From an uncultured Collinsella sp. (GTDB taxonomy: Bacteria; Actinomycetota; Coriobacteriia; Coriobacteriales; Coriobacteriaceae): a stretch of 8,798 nt of DNA. Position numbers and translations under genes: made by a program. The stretch is taken from positions 1 through 8,798 of the forward strand of contig CABURG010000066.1 in the NCBI GenBank assembly GCA_902493835.1, written 5' to 3'. Below the pieces are notes generated by a model, which worked only from the letters and a program-made list of their open reading frames with translations, had not been told where the DNA came from and did no database searches. Shown in pieces: positions 1 to 5,583 of this stretch; positions within the stretch are counted from its first letter, which is position 1; every line of letters starts with the position of its first letter.

Positions 1-892
1 CAAGCGAGACAGCGACCATAAAGGTGTCGAGCAGCGCGGTCGGATCGGTGAGAACGTTGCCCACGCCGTGGCGGATGATGTCGACGCCAAAGATGACGAC
101 GCAGATGACGATAACCATGATGGTGAGGATGCGGCTGAGCTCGGCAAGCTTCACCTGCAGCGGCGTGAGCTCTTCCTTGGCCTCGGCCAGGGCGCCGGCG
201 ATCTTACCCATCTCGGTGTTCATGCCGGTGCCGACCACGACGGCGCGGCCGCGGCCGTATACCACGGTGGAACCCATGTAGCACATGTTCTTGCGGTCGC
301 CGAGCGGCACGTCGTCGGTGCCGGCGGCGAGCTCGATCACGTTGGCATGCTTCTCGACGGGCACGGACTCGCCGGTAAGGGCGGCCTCCTCGATCTTCAT
401 CGTGGCGCTCTCGAGCACACGGCAGTCGGCCGGGACGGAGTCGCCCGCCTCGAGCATGATCACGTCACCGGGCACGAGCTCGGCACTCGGCAGGTGCACG
501 AGCTTGCCGTCGCGCAGCACCTTGGACTGCGCCGCGCTCATCTCCTGCAGGGCCTCGAGGGCCTCCTCGCTTTTAGCCTCCTGGACCACGCCCAGCACCG
601 AGTTGACGATAACGACGAACATGATGATGGCGACATCGGCAAAGTCCGCCTCGCCCTTGACCATGCCCGTGAGCGCGCTGATAACGGCGGCAACGATCAG
701 CATGATGACCATGGGGTCGGCCATCTGCTCAAAGAAGCGCTTCCACAACGGTGTCTTCTCGGCTTCCTCGAGCTTGTTAGGGCCTGTCTTGGCGAGGCGC
801 GACGACGCCTCGTCGTTGCTCAGGCCGAGGTTCTCATCGACGCCCTGGTCGCTGAGCACCTCCGCCGCGGCGGACAGGTATTCCTTTTGCAT
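1..892 (-). CDS. P-type cation-transporting ATPase, Ca2+-type (N-terminal part; runs off the left edge)
   Basis: This is an ATP-driven cation pump of the membrane, P-type ATPase family, probably type II (Ca2+-like). The visible 297 residues hold the cytoplasmic N-terminal cation-ATPase domain (about 5-58), two membrane helices (about 60-78 and 85-104), and the actuator domain with the dephosphorylation motif TGES at 173-176, in the context EAALTGESVPVEK. A third hydrophobic segment lies at about 255-271, and a fourth helix begins at the window edge. The phosphorylation motif DKTGT and the ion-binding helix 4 lie outside the window, so ion specificity cannot be read. The start is ATG at 890-892, preceded by AGGAGG at 902-907 with 9 nt spacing. 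The gene is divergent from pyk, and its ribosome binding site sits inside a predicted leader hairpin. Ca2+ is a family-based guess; Mn2+ or another cation is possible. Confidence 0.93.
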   Translation of the reverse strand, partial: MQKEYLSAAAEVLSDQGVDENLGLSNDEASSRLAKTGPNKLEEAEKTPLWKRFFEQMADPMVIMLIVAAVISALTGMVKGEADFADVAIIMFVVIVNSVLGVVQEAKSEEALEALQEMSAAQSKVLRDGKLVHLPSAELVPGDVIMLEAGDSVPADCRVLESATMKIEEAALTGESVPVEKHANVIELAAGTDDVPLGDRKNMCYMGSTVVYGRGRAVVVGTGMNTEMGKIAGALAEAKEELTPLQVKLAELSRILTIMVIVICVVIFGVDIIRHGVGNVLTDPTALLDTFMVAVSL

Positions 893-1001
893 ATAGAGTC
901 CCCTCCTGGGATTCGGGCCACTCAGCAGATTGATGCCCGATCATAATTCCCAGGAGAAGGGCAAGGGCTCATCAAGGCTGCCGTGCTGAGCGGCAGTTGA
1001 T
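893..1001 (-). promoter_or_regulatory. Structured 5' leader of the P-type ATPase gene, possible riboswitch-like RNA
   Basis: Read on the minus strand, two hairpins precede the ATPase start. Hairpin 1 (1001 to 971) has AUCAA/UUGAU, a CC bulge, CUGCCG/CGGCAG and the 7-nt loop CUCAGCA. Hairpin 2 (956 to 903) has CUCCUGGGA/UCCCAGGAG, a lopsided internal loop, UCGGGC/GCCCGA and a 16-nt loop. The last bases of its 3' arm are five of the six bases of the Shine-Dalgarno AGGAGG (907-902). Loop 2 contains UGCUGAG (927-921), a perfect complement to all of loop 1, so a kissing interaction is possible. An alternative helix, UUGAUG-(AG)-CCC (975-965) with GGGCAUCAA (938-930), excludes the lower stem of hairpin 1 and the inner stem of hairpin 2. 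The pairings are seen in the sequence; a regulatory role is inferred. It matches no riboswitch class I recognise. Confidence 0.55.
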
Positions 1002-1010
1002 AGTGGAGCT

Positions 1011-1040
1011 ATGGTACCCCAAAGCAGCGCGTCTAGCCAA
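1011..1040 (-). promoter_or_regulatory. Possible promoter of the P-type ATPase gene
   Basis: On the minus strand TTGGCT (1040-1035) is followed after 18 bp by TACCAT (1016-1011). Each matches 4 of 6 sigma-70 consensus bases. A start site about 7 bases further on, near 1004, would begin the transcript just before the first leader hairpin. Both boxes are weak, so this is a candidate only. Confidence 0.3.
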
Positions 1041-1224
1041 AACAATCCAATTGGAAACACGGCTCGGGTGCAACGATGCAGACCGTATGATGTTCAATAT
1101 TGATAAAACGTTTTTTCTTCGGCGCATCATCAAACTGAAATATCGCCCAGATAGCAGCGGTTAGAACGGTTGGTAAAGTTTTTGCATATACCGTTTTTTC
1201 GCAAAAAATGAACTTCTAATTCGG
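1041..1224. other. Divergent intergenic stretch with short palindromes
   Basis: No gene is supported here. The stretch turns AT-rich compared with its surroundings. It holds two perfect 10-bp palindromes, TCCAATTGGA (1046-1055) and TCAATATTGA (1094-1103). GACCGTATG (1081-1089) is the exact reverse complement of CATACGGTC at 1225-1233. CGGT or ACCG cores recur at about 1158, 1167, 1191, 1229 and 1250. These may be regulator sites for pyk or for the divergent ATPase gene, but no known operator was recognised. Confidence 0.35.
1194..1208. repeat. A/T palindrome TTTTTT-CGC-AAAAAA upstream of the pyk promoter
   Basis: Six T, three bases CGC, then six A form a perfect inverted repeat about 55-70 bp upstream of the pyk -10 box. 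With no GC stem it is unlikely to be a terminator. The position suits an UP-element, a bent tract or a protein binding site; which one cannot be told from sequence. Confidence 0.4.
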
Positions 1225-1255
1225 CATACGGTCGATTTTTTGGGGTATTCGGTCG
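1225..1255 (+). promoter_or_regulatory. Direct repeat at the pyk promoter, candidate operator
   Basis: ATACGGTCG (1226-1234) recurs as ATTCGGTCG (1247-1255), 8 of 9 bases identical and 21 bp apart, which is two helical turns. The second copy falls between the expected -35 and the TATAAT box of pyk and the first lies just upstream of -35. An exact inverted 9-mer of the first copy is at 1081-1089. This layout suggests a regulator binding on one face of the DNA; the regulator is unknown. Confidence 0.4.
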
Positions 1256-1270
1256 CCATTTCGTTATAAT
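1240..1270 (+). promoter_or_regulatory. pyk promoter
   Basis: A perfect -10 box TATAAT lies at 1265-1270, 63 bases before the pyk start codon. The -35 is poor: TTGGGG (1240-1245) matches only 3 of 6 and leaves a long 19-bp spacer. A strong -10 with a weak -35 fits a promoter that depends on an activator or an upstream AT tract. Transcription would start near 1277. Confidence 0.65.
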
Positions 1271-1317
1271 CATCTCAGTTTTATTTCTTATGGTTTATCT
1301 ATCAGCGCAAGACGATG

Positions 1318-1333
1318 TCAGATGGAGGTCTGA
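1318..1333 (+). promoter_or_regulatory. pyk ribosome binding site within a small hairpin loop
   Basis: The Shine-Dalgarno GGAGG (1324-1328) is 5 nt from the ATG. It is flanked by the perfect inverted repeat TCAGA (1318-1322) and TCTGA (1329-1333), so it would sit in the 6-nt loop of a short 5-bp stem that ends directly at the start codon. The stem is weak and may simply present the site. Confidence 0.5.
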
Positions 1334-2794
1334 ATGTACAAGCGCACCAAGATTGTATGCACCATGGGTCCCGCCTGCGATAGCGACGAGACCATCCGCG
1401 AGATGATCAAGGCGGGCATGAACGTCGCCCGTTTTAACTTCTCGCACGGATCCTACGACGAGCACCACGGTCGCATCGAGCGCGTCCGTCGTATTTCCAA
1501 GGAGCTCGGTCTGCCCGTCGGCATCCTGCTCGACACCAAGGGCCCCGAGGTCCGCACCGGCCTTCTGGTCGACGGCAAGAAGGTTGCCGTCAAGACCGGC
1601 GATAAGATCGTCGTCACCGCTCAGCCCACGTCCGAGGATTTCCACGGCACCTCTGAGCACATCTCCCTCGACTACCTGGCTCTGCCCTCCGAGGTCGAGA
1701 AGGGCTCCCTCATCCTGATCGATGACGGCCTGGTCGCCCTCGAGGTCGAGTCCGTCGACGGCCAGGACATGACCTGCGTCGTCAAGAACGACGGCCTGAT
1801 CGGCGAGCGCAAGGGCGTCAACATGCCCAACGTCAATATCTCGCTGCCCGCCATCACCGAGCGCGATCGTCAGGACATCCTCTTTGGCCTGACCGAGAAC
1901 ATCGACTACATTGCCGCTTCCTTCATCCGTGACGGCGAGTCCGTCCGCGGTATCCGCGAGCTTTGCCGCGAGAACGGTGGCGAGCACGTGACGATCTTCC
2001 CGAAGATCGAGTGCGCCCTGGGCGTCGAGAACTTCGACGAGATCCTCGAGGCTTCCGACGGCATCATGGTCGCCCGTGGCGACCTGGGCATCGAGATCAA
2101 GCCCGAGCTCGTTCCGCACATCCAGAAGGAGATCATCGCCAAGTGCAACGCGGCCTACAAGCCCGTTATCACCGCTACGCAGATGCTCGACTCCATGCAG
2201 CAGAACCCGCGCCCGACGCGCGCCGAGGTTGCCGACGTTGCTAACGCCATTTACGACGGCACCGACGCCGTTATGCTCTCTGGCGAGTCCGCTGCCGGTA
2301 AGTACCCGGTCGAGGCCGTCAAGATGCAGGCCAGCATTGCTCTCGAGACCGAGAAGTACCTCCCGGCTCACGCTCCACTCGAGGTTCCGGCTGACGCTCA
2401 CGGCACCCGCGTCGTCAACAACGTTGTGGGTATGTCCGCTGTGAACATGGCCACCACCGTTGGCGCCAAGTGCATCACCGTGCCGACGACCACTGGTCGT
2501 ACTGCCCGCCTGATCTCGCACTTCCGTCCCAACATGCCGATCTGCGCGTTCTCCCGCCACGAGTGGGCCGTCCAGCAGATGATCATGTACTGGGGCGTCA
2601 TCCCGCACCAGGCAGAGATTACCCAGGGCACCGTCAACGGCACGATCGTCAAGGCGATCGAGACCGCTAAGGAGCTCGGCTACGTCAAGACTGGCGATTT
2701 GACCGTCGCTACCGCCGGCGATCCCCGCATGAGCGTCCAGCTCGAGGACAAGGTCTCCTCGACCAACGTCGCTTACGTCGCTCAGGTACGCTAA
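1334..2794 (+). CDS. pyk: Pyruvate kinase
   Basis: This glycolytic enzyme of the cytosol converts phosphoenolpyruvate and ADP to pyruvate and ATP. The 486 residues span the full family length. The N-terminal TIM barrel carries NFSHG (35-39) and DTKGPEVRTG (67-76). The B domain follows (about 72-170). The catalytic lysine is K224 in FPKIE, with metal ligands E226 and D250 in VARGDLG. ATQMLDSM (281-288) and AVMLSGESAAGKYP (312-325) are near-perfect family blocks. The C-terminal domain, where allosteric effectors usually bind, covers about 345-486. T68, K69, E72 and T75 correspond to muscle enzyme positions 113, 114, 117 and 120 in their K+-dependent form, so K+ dependence is predicted. The gene stands alone, with its own promoter and a strong terminator. 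The segment after K224 (IECALGV) differs from the common IENxEG form. Confidence 0.98.
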   Translation: MYKRTKIVCTMGPACDSDETIREMIKAGMNVARFNFSHGSYDEHHGRIERVRRISKELGLPVGILLDTKGPEVRTGLLVDGKKVAVKTGDKIVVTAQPTSEDFHGTSEHISLDYLALPSEVEKGSLILIDDGLVALEVESVDGQDMTCVVKNDGLIGERKGVNMPNVNISLPAITERDRQDILFGLTENIDYIAASFIRDGESVRGIRELCRENGGEHVTIFPKIECALGVENFDEILEASDGIMVARGDLGIEIKPELVPHIQKEIIAKCNAAYKPVITATQMLDSMQQNPRPTRAEVADVANAIYDGTDAVMLSGESAAGKYPVEAVKMQASIALETEKYLPAHAPLEVPADAHGTRVVNNVVGMSAVNMATTVGAKCITVPTTTGRTARLISHFRPNMPICAFSRHEWAVQQMIMYWGVIPHQAEITQGTVNGTIVKAIETAKELGYVKTGDLTVATAGDPRMSVQLEDKVSSTNVAYVAQVR

Positions 2795-2822
2795 ATCGTA
2801 CTTGCAAGCAGATTTGCATTGC

Positions 2823-2859
2823 AAAGGGCCCGGAAGGCATTGCCTTCCGGGCCCTTTTT
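2823..2859 (+). terminator. Strong intrinsic terminator after pyk
   Basis: A perfect 16-bp stem (2823-2838 with 2842-2857) has a 3-nt loop ATT and ends in a run of five T at 2855-2859, starting 28 bases after the pyk stop. The core is GGGCCCGGAAGGC. On the minus strand the same stem is followed by only three T, so it could weakly stop the convergent gene as well. Confidence 0.95.
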
Positions 2860-2860
2860 A

Positions 2861-3001
2861 AAGACCTTCTTCATATGCCGCTTCATCGATTTGCGTTCAA
2901 TCGCAAGCCTCTCCGATGCCGAGCGCACCACCGAAGACGCCCTGCGACGGGAGTTGTTGGTCAATTGGGATGAGCTGTTCACCGTCAAGCCGGCCGGCTA
3001 G
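2861..3001 (+). pseudogene. Coding-looking orphan C-terminal fragment
   Basis: After the pyk terminator one plus-strand frame stays open to a TAG at 2999-3001 and reads like a real protein end, including DAERTTEDALRREL and NWDELFTVKPAG. No ATG with a ribosome binding site precedes it. The only upstream starts are TTG codons, and one of these (2819) would run through the terminator stem. Its stop overlaps the stop of the convergent gene in a shared CTAG. It may be the remnant of a lost gene, or chance. I do not recognise the sequence. Confidence 0.22.
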
Positions 3002-3846
3002 CAGCTAGCGATCAGGGGGGCTGCGGGGACGTCAGAAGCAGCAACGCGAGCCGCAAATCCCGCCTCGGTCAGCTCGATGACCTCGGTAAACGTTGCATCG
3101 AAAAACTCCTCGGTTAGCAAGCGATACGGCGGATGATCGGGCTCACCGGGGTTTTCGCGCACGATCTCGTGCATAACGCCGATGGTCTTGAGCACATACT
3201 CCTTATGGATGGGATACTGCCCAAAACGCGTCGCCGCAGTATACAGGCGATCGGTCGCGCGCGGAATCGAAACAATGCCGAGCGTCTTGCCGAACCAGTC
3301 AAAGTCGCCTTGCTTTTTAATGCGGAACTCCTCGCACGGCTTGCCGCCGTGCGCCTCCAGGTACTGATTCACGCGCGTATTCCATACGGTATCGGCCACG
3401 AGGTGAGACCAAACGCCCAGCGTCAGATCGAGCAGCGACTGCGCCACGTCATCGGGCGCGAGCGAAAGCTCGCTAGCACCGGGACCGGCAACCGGCTCGG
3501 CATCCTTGTAGCGTTGGGGATAATGCACCCGATTGAGTCGCTCGCGCTCCTCGGCAATCGAGGTCGCGGCAGCTGGCGCACCAACAAGCGCCCCTTTGAG
3601 CAGCGGCGCCACATAGGTATCCCAAAACTCATGCTCGCGCGGCTTGGGGATAGGCTCGGGCTTGGCAAAGTGCGTAATGCGGTACGGGATGGGATCGGCG
3701 ATGCCAGGGACCATATAGCCCACGAAAATATCCGGAACCACGCAGCCAAACAAAAAGGCATTGCGGTCGCGCACGCTATTGGCAAGCGCACCGGTGCGCT
3801 CCAGCAAACGCTCCGTCTGAGCGATATGAATGTTCCAGCTTGGCAT
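2998..3846 (-). CDS. Zinc-dependent phospholipase C-like protein, putative metal hydrolase
   Basis: This protein resembles the bacterial zinc-dependent phospholipase C fold family (PF00882 type). Counting from MPSWNIH, the candidate metal ligands are H7, D39 in VVPDI, H59 in RITH, and H148/D152 in HLVAD. The last pair has the H-x3-D spacing of the classical enzyme. There is no signal peptide and no membrane segment, so it appears to be cytosolic, unlike secreted phospholipases; substrate and role are unknown. I chose the ATG at 3844-3846 (282 aa) because the conserved N-terminus begins there and the likely transcript start, near 3865, leaves room for a leader. An ATG at 3856-3858 would add four residues (MGVA). 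The gene is convergent with pyk and follows cbiO on the same strand, with its own promoter-like box. No functional tie to either neighbour is visible. Confidence 0.8.
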   Translation of the reverse strand: MPSWNIHIAQTERLLERTGALANSVRDRNAFLFGCVVPDIFVGYMVPGIADPIPYRITHFAKPEPIPKPREHEFWDTYVAPLLKGALVGAPAAATSIAEERERLNRVHYPQRYKDAEPVAGPGASELSLAPDDVAQSLLDLTLGVWSHLVADTVWNTRVNQYLEAHGGKPCEEFRIKKQGDFDWFGKTLGIVSIPRATDRLYTAATRFGQYPIHKEYVLKTIGVMHEIVRENPGEPDHPPYRLLTEEFFDATFTEVIELTEAGFAARVAASDVPAAPLIASC

Positions 3847-3871
3847 AGCCACCCCCATAAAAACCTGGATA

Positions 3872-3880
3872 ACTATACCA
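3872..3880 (-). promoter_or_regulatory. Extended -10 promoter candidate for the phospholipase-like gene
   Basis: On the minus strand TGG is followed directly by TATAGT (3877-3872), a 5 of 6 match to TATAAT with the TGn extension. No good -35 lies at 16-19 bp. A start near 3865 would allow separate transcription from the upstream metal transporter operon. Confidence 0.4.
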
Positions 3881-3887
3881 TCACGGC

Positions 3888-3905
3888 AAAGCCGCGCGGG
3901 CGGCT
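3888..3905 (-). terminator. Weak terminator candidate after cbiO
   Basis: On the minus strand AGCCGC (3905-3900), loop CCGC, GCGGCT (3895-3890) forms a 6-bp GC-rich stem followed by only three T, counting the last base of the stem. It lies 20 bases after the cbiO stop. The short T run makes efficient termination doubtful. Confidence 0.3.
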
Positions 3906-3925
3906 ACGCACGCTCTACGCAGCAA

Positions 3926-4696
3926 CTAGTCCGTAGCACCGCTTTCGGTTCCATACGACGGCGAAGGCGCCTCGACCACATGGTGATATCGATCGATATA
4001 GATGGCGCGGGCACCCAGGCGGCGCACCAAATCCTGGTGATGCGTGCTCATCAAGACCGTCTTACCCGCCGCGACGTAGGCCAGCAAGAAGTTGACCACG
4101 ATGTCGCATGAATCCTCGTCGAGCCCATTAGTAGGTTCGTCGAGAACCAAGATATCGGGGTTCATCGATACGACTGCCGCCAGCGCCACACGCTTCTTTT
4201 GCCCACCCGAAAGCTGATAGGGCGAGGCATCGACCAGGTCGGCAACTTGAAACAGTTCCATGGCATCGTGCACGCGACGGTCGAGCTCGTCTGCCGGCAG
4301 CCCCATCTGCGCGGGACCAAAAGCAACTTCCTCACCCACCGTAGCGCAGAACAACTGGGCGTCGGCATTCTGGAACACAAAACCCACGCGCTGATGGAAC
4401 CGCTGGGCCGTCGCGGAATCCTTGAGATATGCCGCATCGACCATACACCCGTCAAACAGGTATGCCCCTGCGTCCGCGAGTTCAAGGCCGTTAATAAGAC
4501 GCATAATCGTCGTCTTACCGCAGCCGTTGGGACCGAGCAGGGCAACGAGTTCACCACGATCGACCTGCAGCGACACGCCATCGACAACCGTATGCCCCGC
4601 ATAGGAAAACACCACGTCGCGCAACTCAATAAGCGGCGCGCCCTCGGCGCCGCCCGCACCGTTCGTGCCCGCCGCACTATTCATATCAATCGTCAA
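3926..4696 (-). CDS. cbiO: ECF/CbiO-type ATPase of a nickel or cobalt importer
   Basis: This cytosolic ATP-binding subunit powers the CbiMQ metal importer. In 256 residues it shows Walker A GPNGCGKT (55-62), Q-loop Q109 in FQNADAQLF, signature LSGGQKKR (162-169), Walker B DILVLDEP (181-188) with catalytic E187, and the switch histidine H219 in STHH. FQNADAQLF and the early VFSYAG are typical of ECF ATPases of the CbiO/EcfA group. The start is taken as TTG (4694-4696) because GGAAGG lies 8 nt upstream; an ATG four codons later has no such site. A roughly 18-residue Gly/Ala-rich lead precedes the domain. The gene is last in the cbiM-cbiQ-cbiO operon, 44 bp after cbiQ. There is a single ATPase gene, so it presumably works as a homodimer. 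Confidence 0.95.
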   Translation of the reverse strand: MTIDMNSAAGTNGAGGAEGAPLIELRDVVFSYAGHTVVDGVSLQVDRGELVALLGPNGCGKTTIMRLINGLELADAGAYLFDGCMVDAAYLKDSATAQRFHQRVGFVFQNADAQLFCATVGEEVAFGPAQMGLPADELDRRVHDAMELFQVADLVDASPYQLSGGQKKRVALAAVVSMNPDILVLDEPTNGLDEDSCDIVVNFLLAYVAAGKTVLMSTHHQDLVRRLGARAIYIDRYHHVVEAPSPSYGTESGATD

Positions 4697-4740
4697 AACG
4701 TCGCCCTTCCCTACTCACATCGACGGCTAGACCGCCCGCG

Positions 4741-5583
4741 TTACAGTACCGCACACAACACGGCGAGCAACGCCACGCCGACCGCATAGACCGCATCGCG
4801 CCAGCCAAAGCCGCTCCGCGCGGGAGCCGGATACGCGCCGGCAAAGCCACGGCAGAGCATGGCCTCGTCCATCGCATGGCTGCATTCCATCGCCTTGATA
4901 AAGGTCATGCCCATGATACCCGCGATCGAATCGGTACGCGAAAATCCCTCAGGCGCACGGCCAACGCTGCGCAGCATGACCGATTCGCACAGATTGTGCG
5001 CCGTGCGACCCAGCACCTCAATGTGCTTGAGCGCCATATCAAACGTAAAGATGACCTCGTCGGGTAGATGCAGCATCTTGAGCGCCGCCGACATGCGGCT
5101 CCAGGTGAGCGTCCACGAAACGCCCAGCACGAGCGACACGTTAATGAACGTCTTAAGCGCAATTTTGAGCATGGCGCCCGTAGCGGAAGCGCCCAGCAGC
5201 AGGGCAGGCAGCGCCAAAACCACGGCGAGCCCCGCGGCGCCAAGCGCCGGCACAAAGGTCGCGCGCAGCCCGCGTGCGGGGCGCACGGCAACGAGCACCA
5301 ACGCGATTGCCGCCATCAACATGAGGTACAGCGGACTCTGCGCCAGGCACACGCACAGGACGCAAACGAGCATCCCCACCAGGCGCACCGGAGCCGAAAC
5401 GCAAGAAAGGGCGCGGTCGATCATCGACCCGCCCTCGTGCGCGCCTCCACCCAGGCGAACCCGCTCAAGCAGGCTCGCCAGGTGCAGGACATTCTTTTGC
5501 ATCACACGATGCCGAGCCCCCGCGGGCTCGTATCGCTCCTCGGCCGCAAGCCAGCTAGGCAGCTCGGCTATTGCCATGAGCAC
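4741..5583 (-). CDS. cbiQ: ECF transporter T component CbiQ (membrane coupling subunit)
   Basis: This integral membrane subunit links the metal-binding component CbiM to the ATPase CbiO. Its 280 residues contain hydrophobic segments at about 66-82, 86-100, 112-132, 145-160 and 262-280. The cytoplasmic coupling region before the last helix has two Arg motifs typical of T components: MLRSVG (203-208) and MLCRGFAG (242-249), the second being a near-match to Ala-Arg-Gly. The long N-terminal part (about 1-55), with WLAAEERYEP and a helical LHLASLLERVR stretch, is soluble. The start is GTG (5581-5583) with AAGGA 5 nt upstream, and an ATG two codons later is an alternative. The start lies 29 bp inside the end of cbiM, which suggests translational coupling. 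Confidence 0.93.
   Translation of the reverse strand: MLMAIAELPSWLAAEERYEPAGARHRVMQKNVLHLASLLERVRLGGGAHEGGSMIDRALSCVSAPVRLVGMLVCVLCVCLAQSPLYLMLMAAIALVLVAVRPARGLRATFVPALGAAGLAVVLALPALLLGASATGAMLKIALKTFINVSLVLGVSWTLTWSRMSAALKMLHLPDEVIFTFDMALKHIEVLGRTAHNLCESVMLRSVGRAPEGFSRTDSIAGIMGMTFIKAMECSHAMDEAMLCRGFAGAYPAPARSGFGWRDAVYAVGVALLAVLCAVL

Noticed and set aside
68..946. Long plus-strand open frame opposite the P-type ATPase
   Set aside because: It has His/Asp-rich low-complexity sequence and no ribosome site; the minus strand carries TGES and membrane helices of a cation ATPase.
893..1001. Known Mn2+ riboswitch (yybP-ykoY) or Mg2+ M-box in front of the P-type ATPase
   Set aside because: The conserved GGGGAGUA-type and M-box sequence blocks are not present; the two-hairpin kissing layout differs from what I know of these classes.
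1094..1103. TCAATATTGA palindrome as a terminator or transposon end
   Set aside because: It is AT-only at its core, has no T tract or matching partner end, and is short enough to be chance in an AT-rich intergenic stretch.
1295..2824. A 509-codon open frame on the minus strand across pyk
   Set aside because: It mirrors the pyk codons, is rich in Asp, Gly, Leu and Val in a way typical of antisense frames of GC-rich genes, and matches no protein family, whereas the plus strand is an unmistakable pyruvate kinase.
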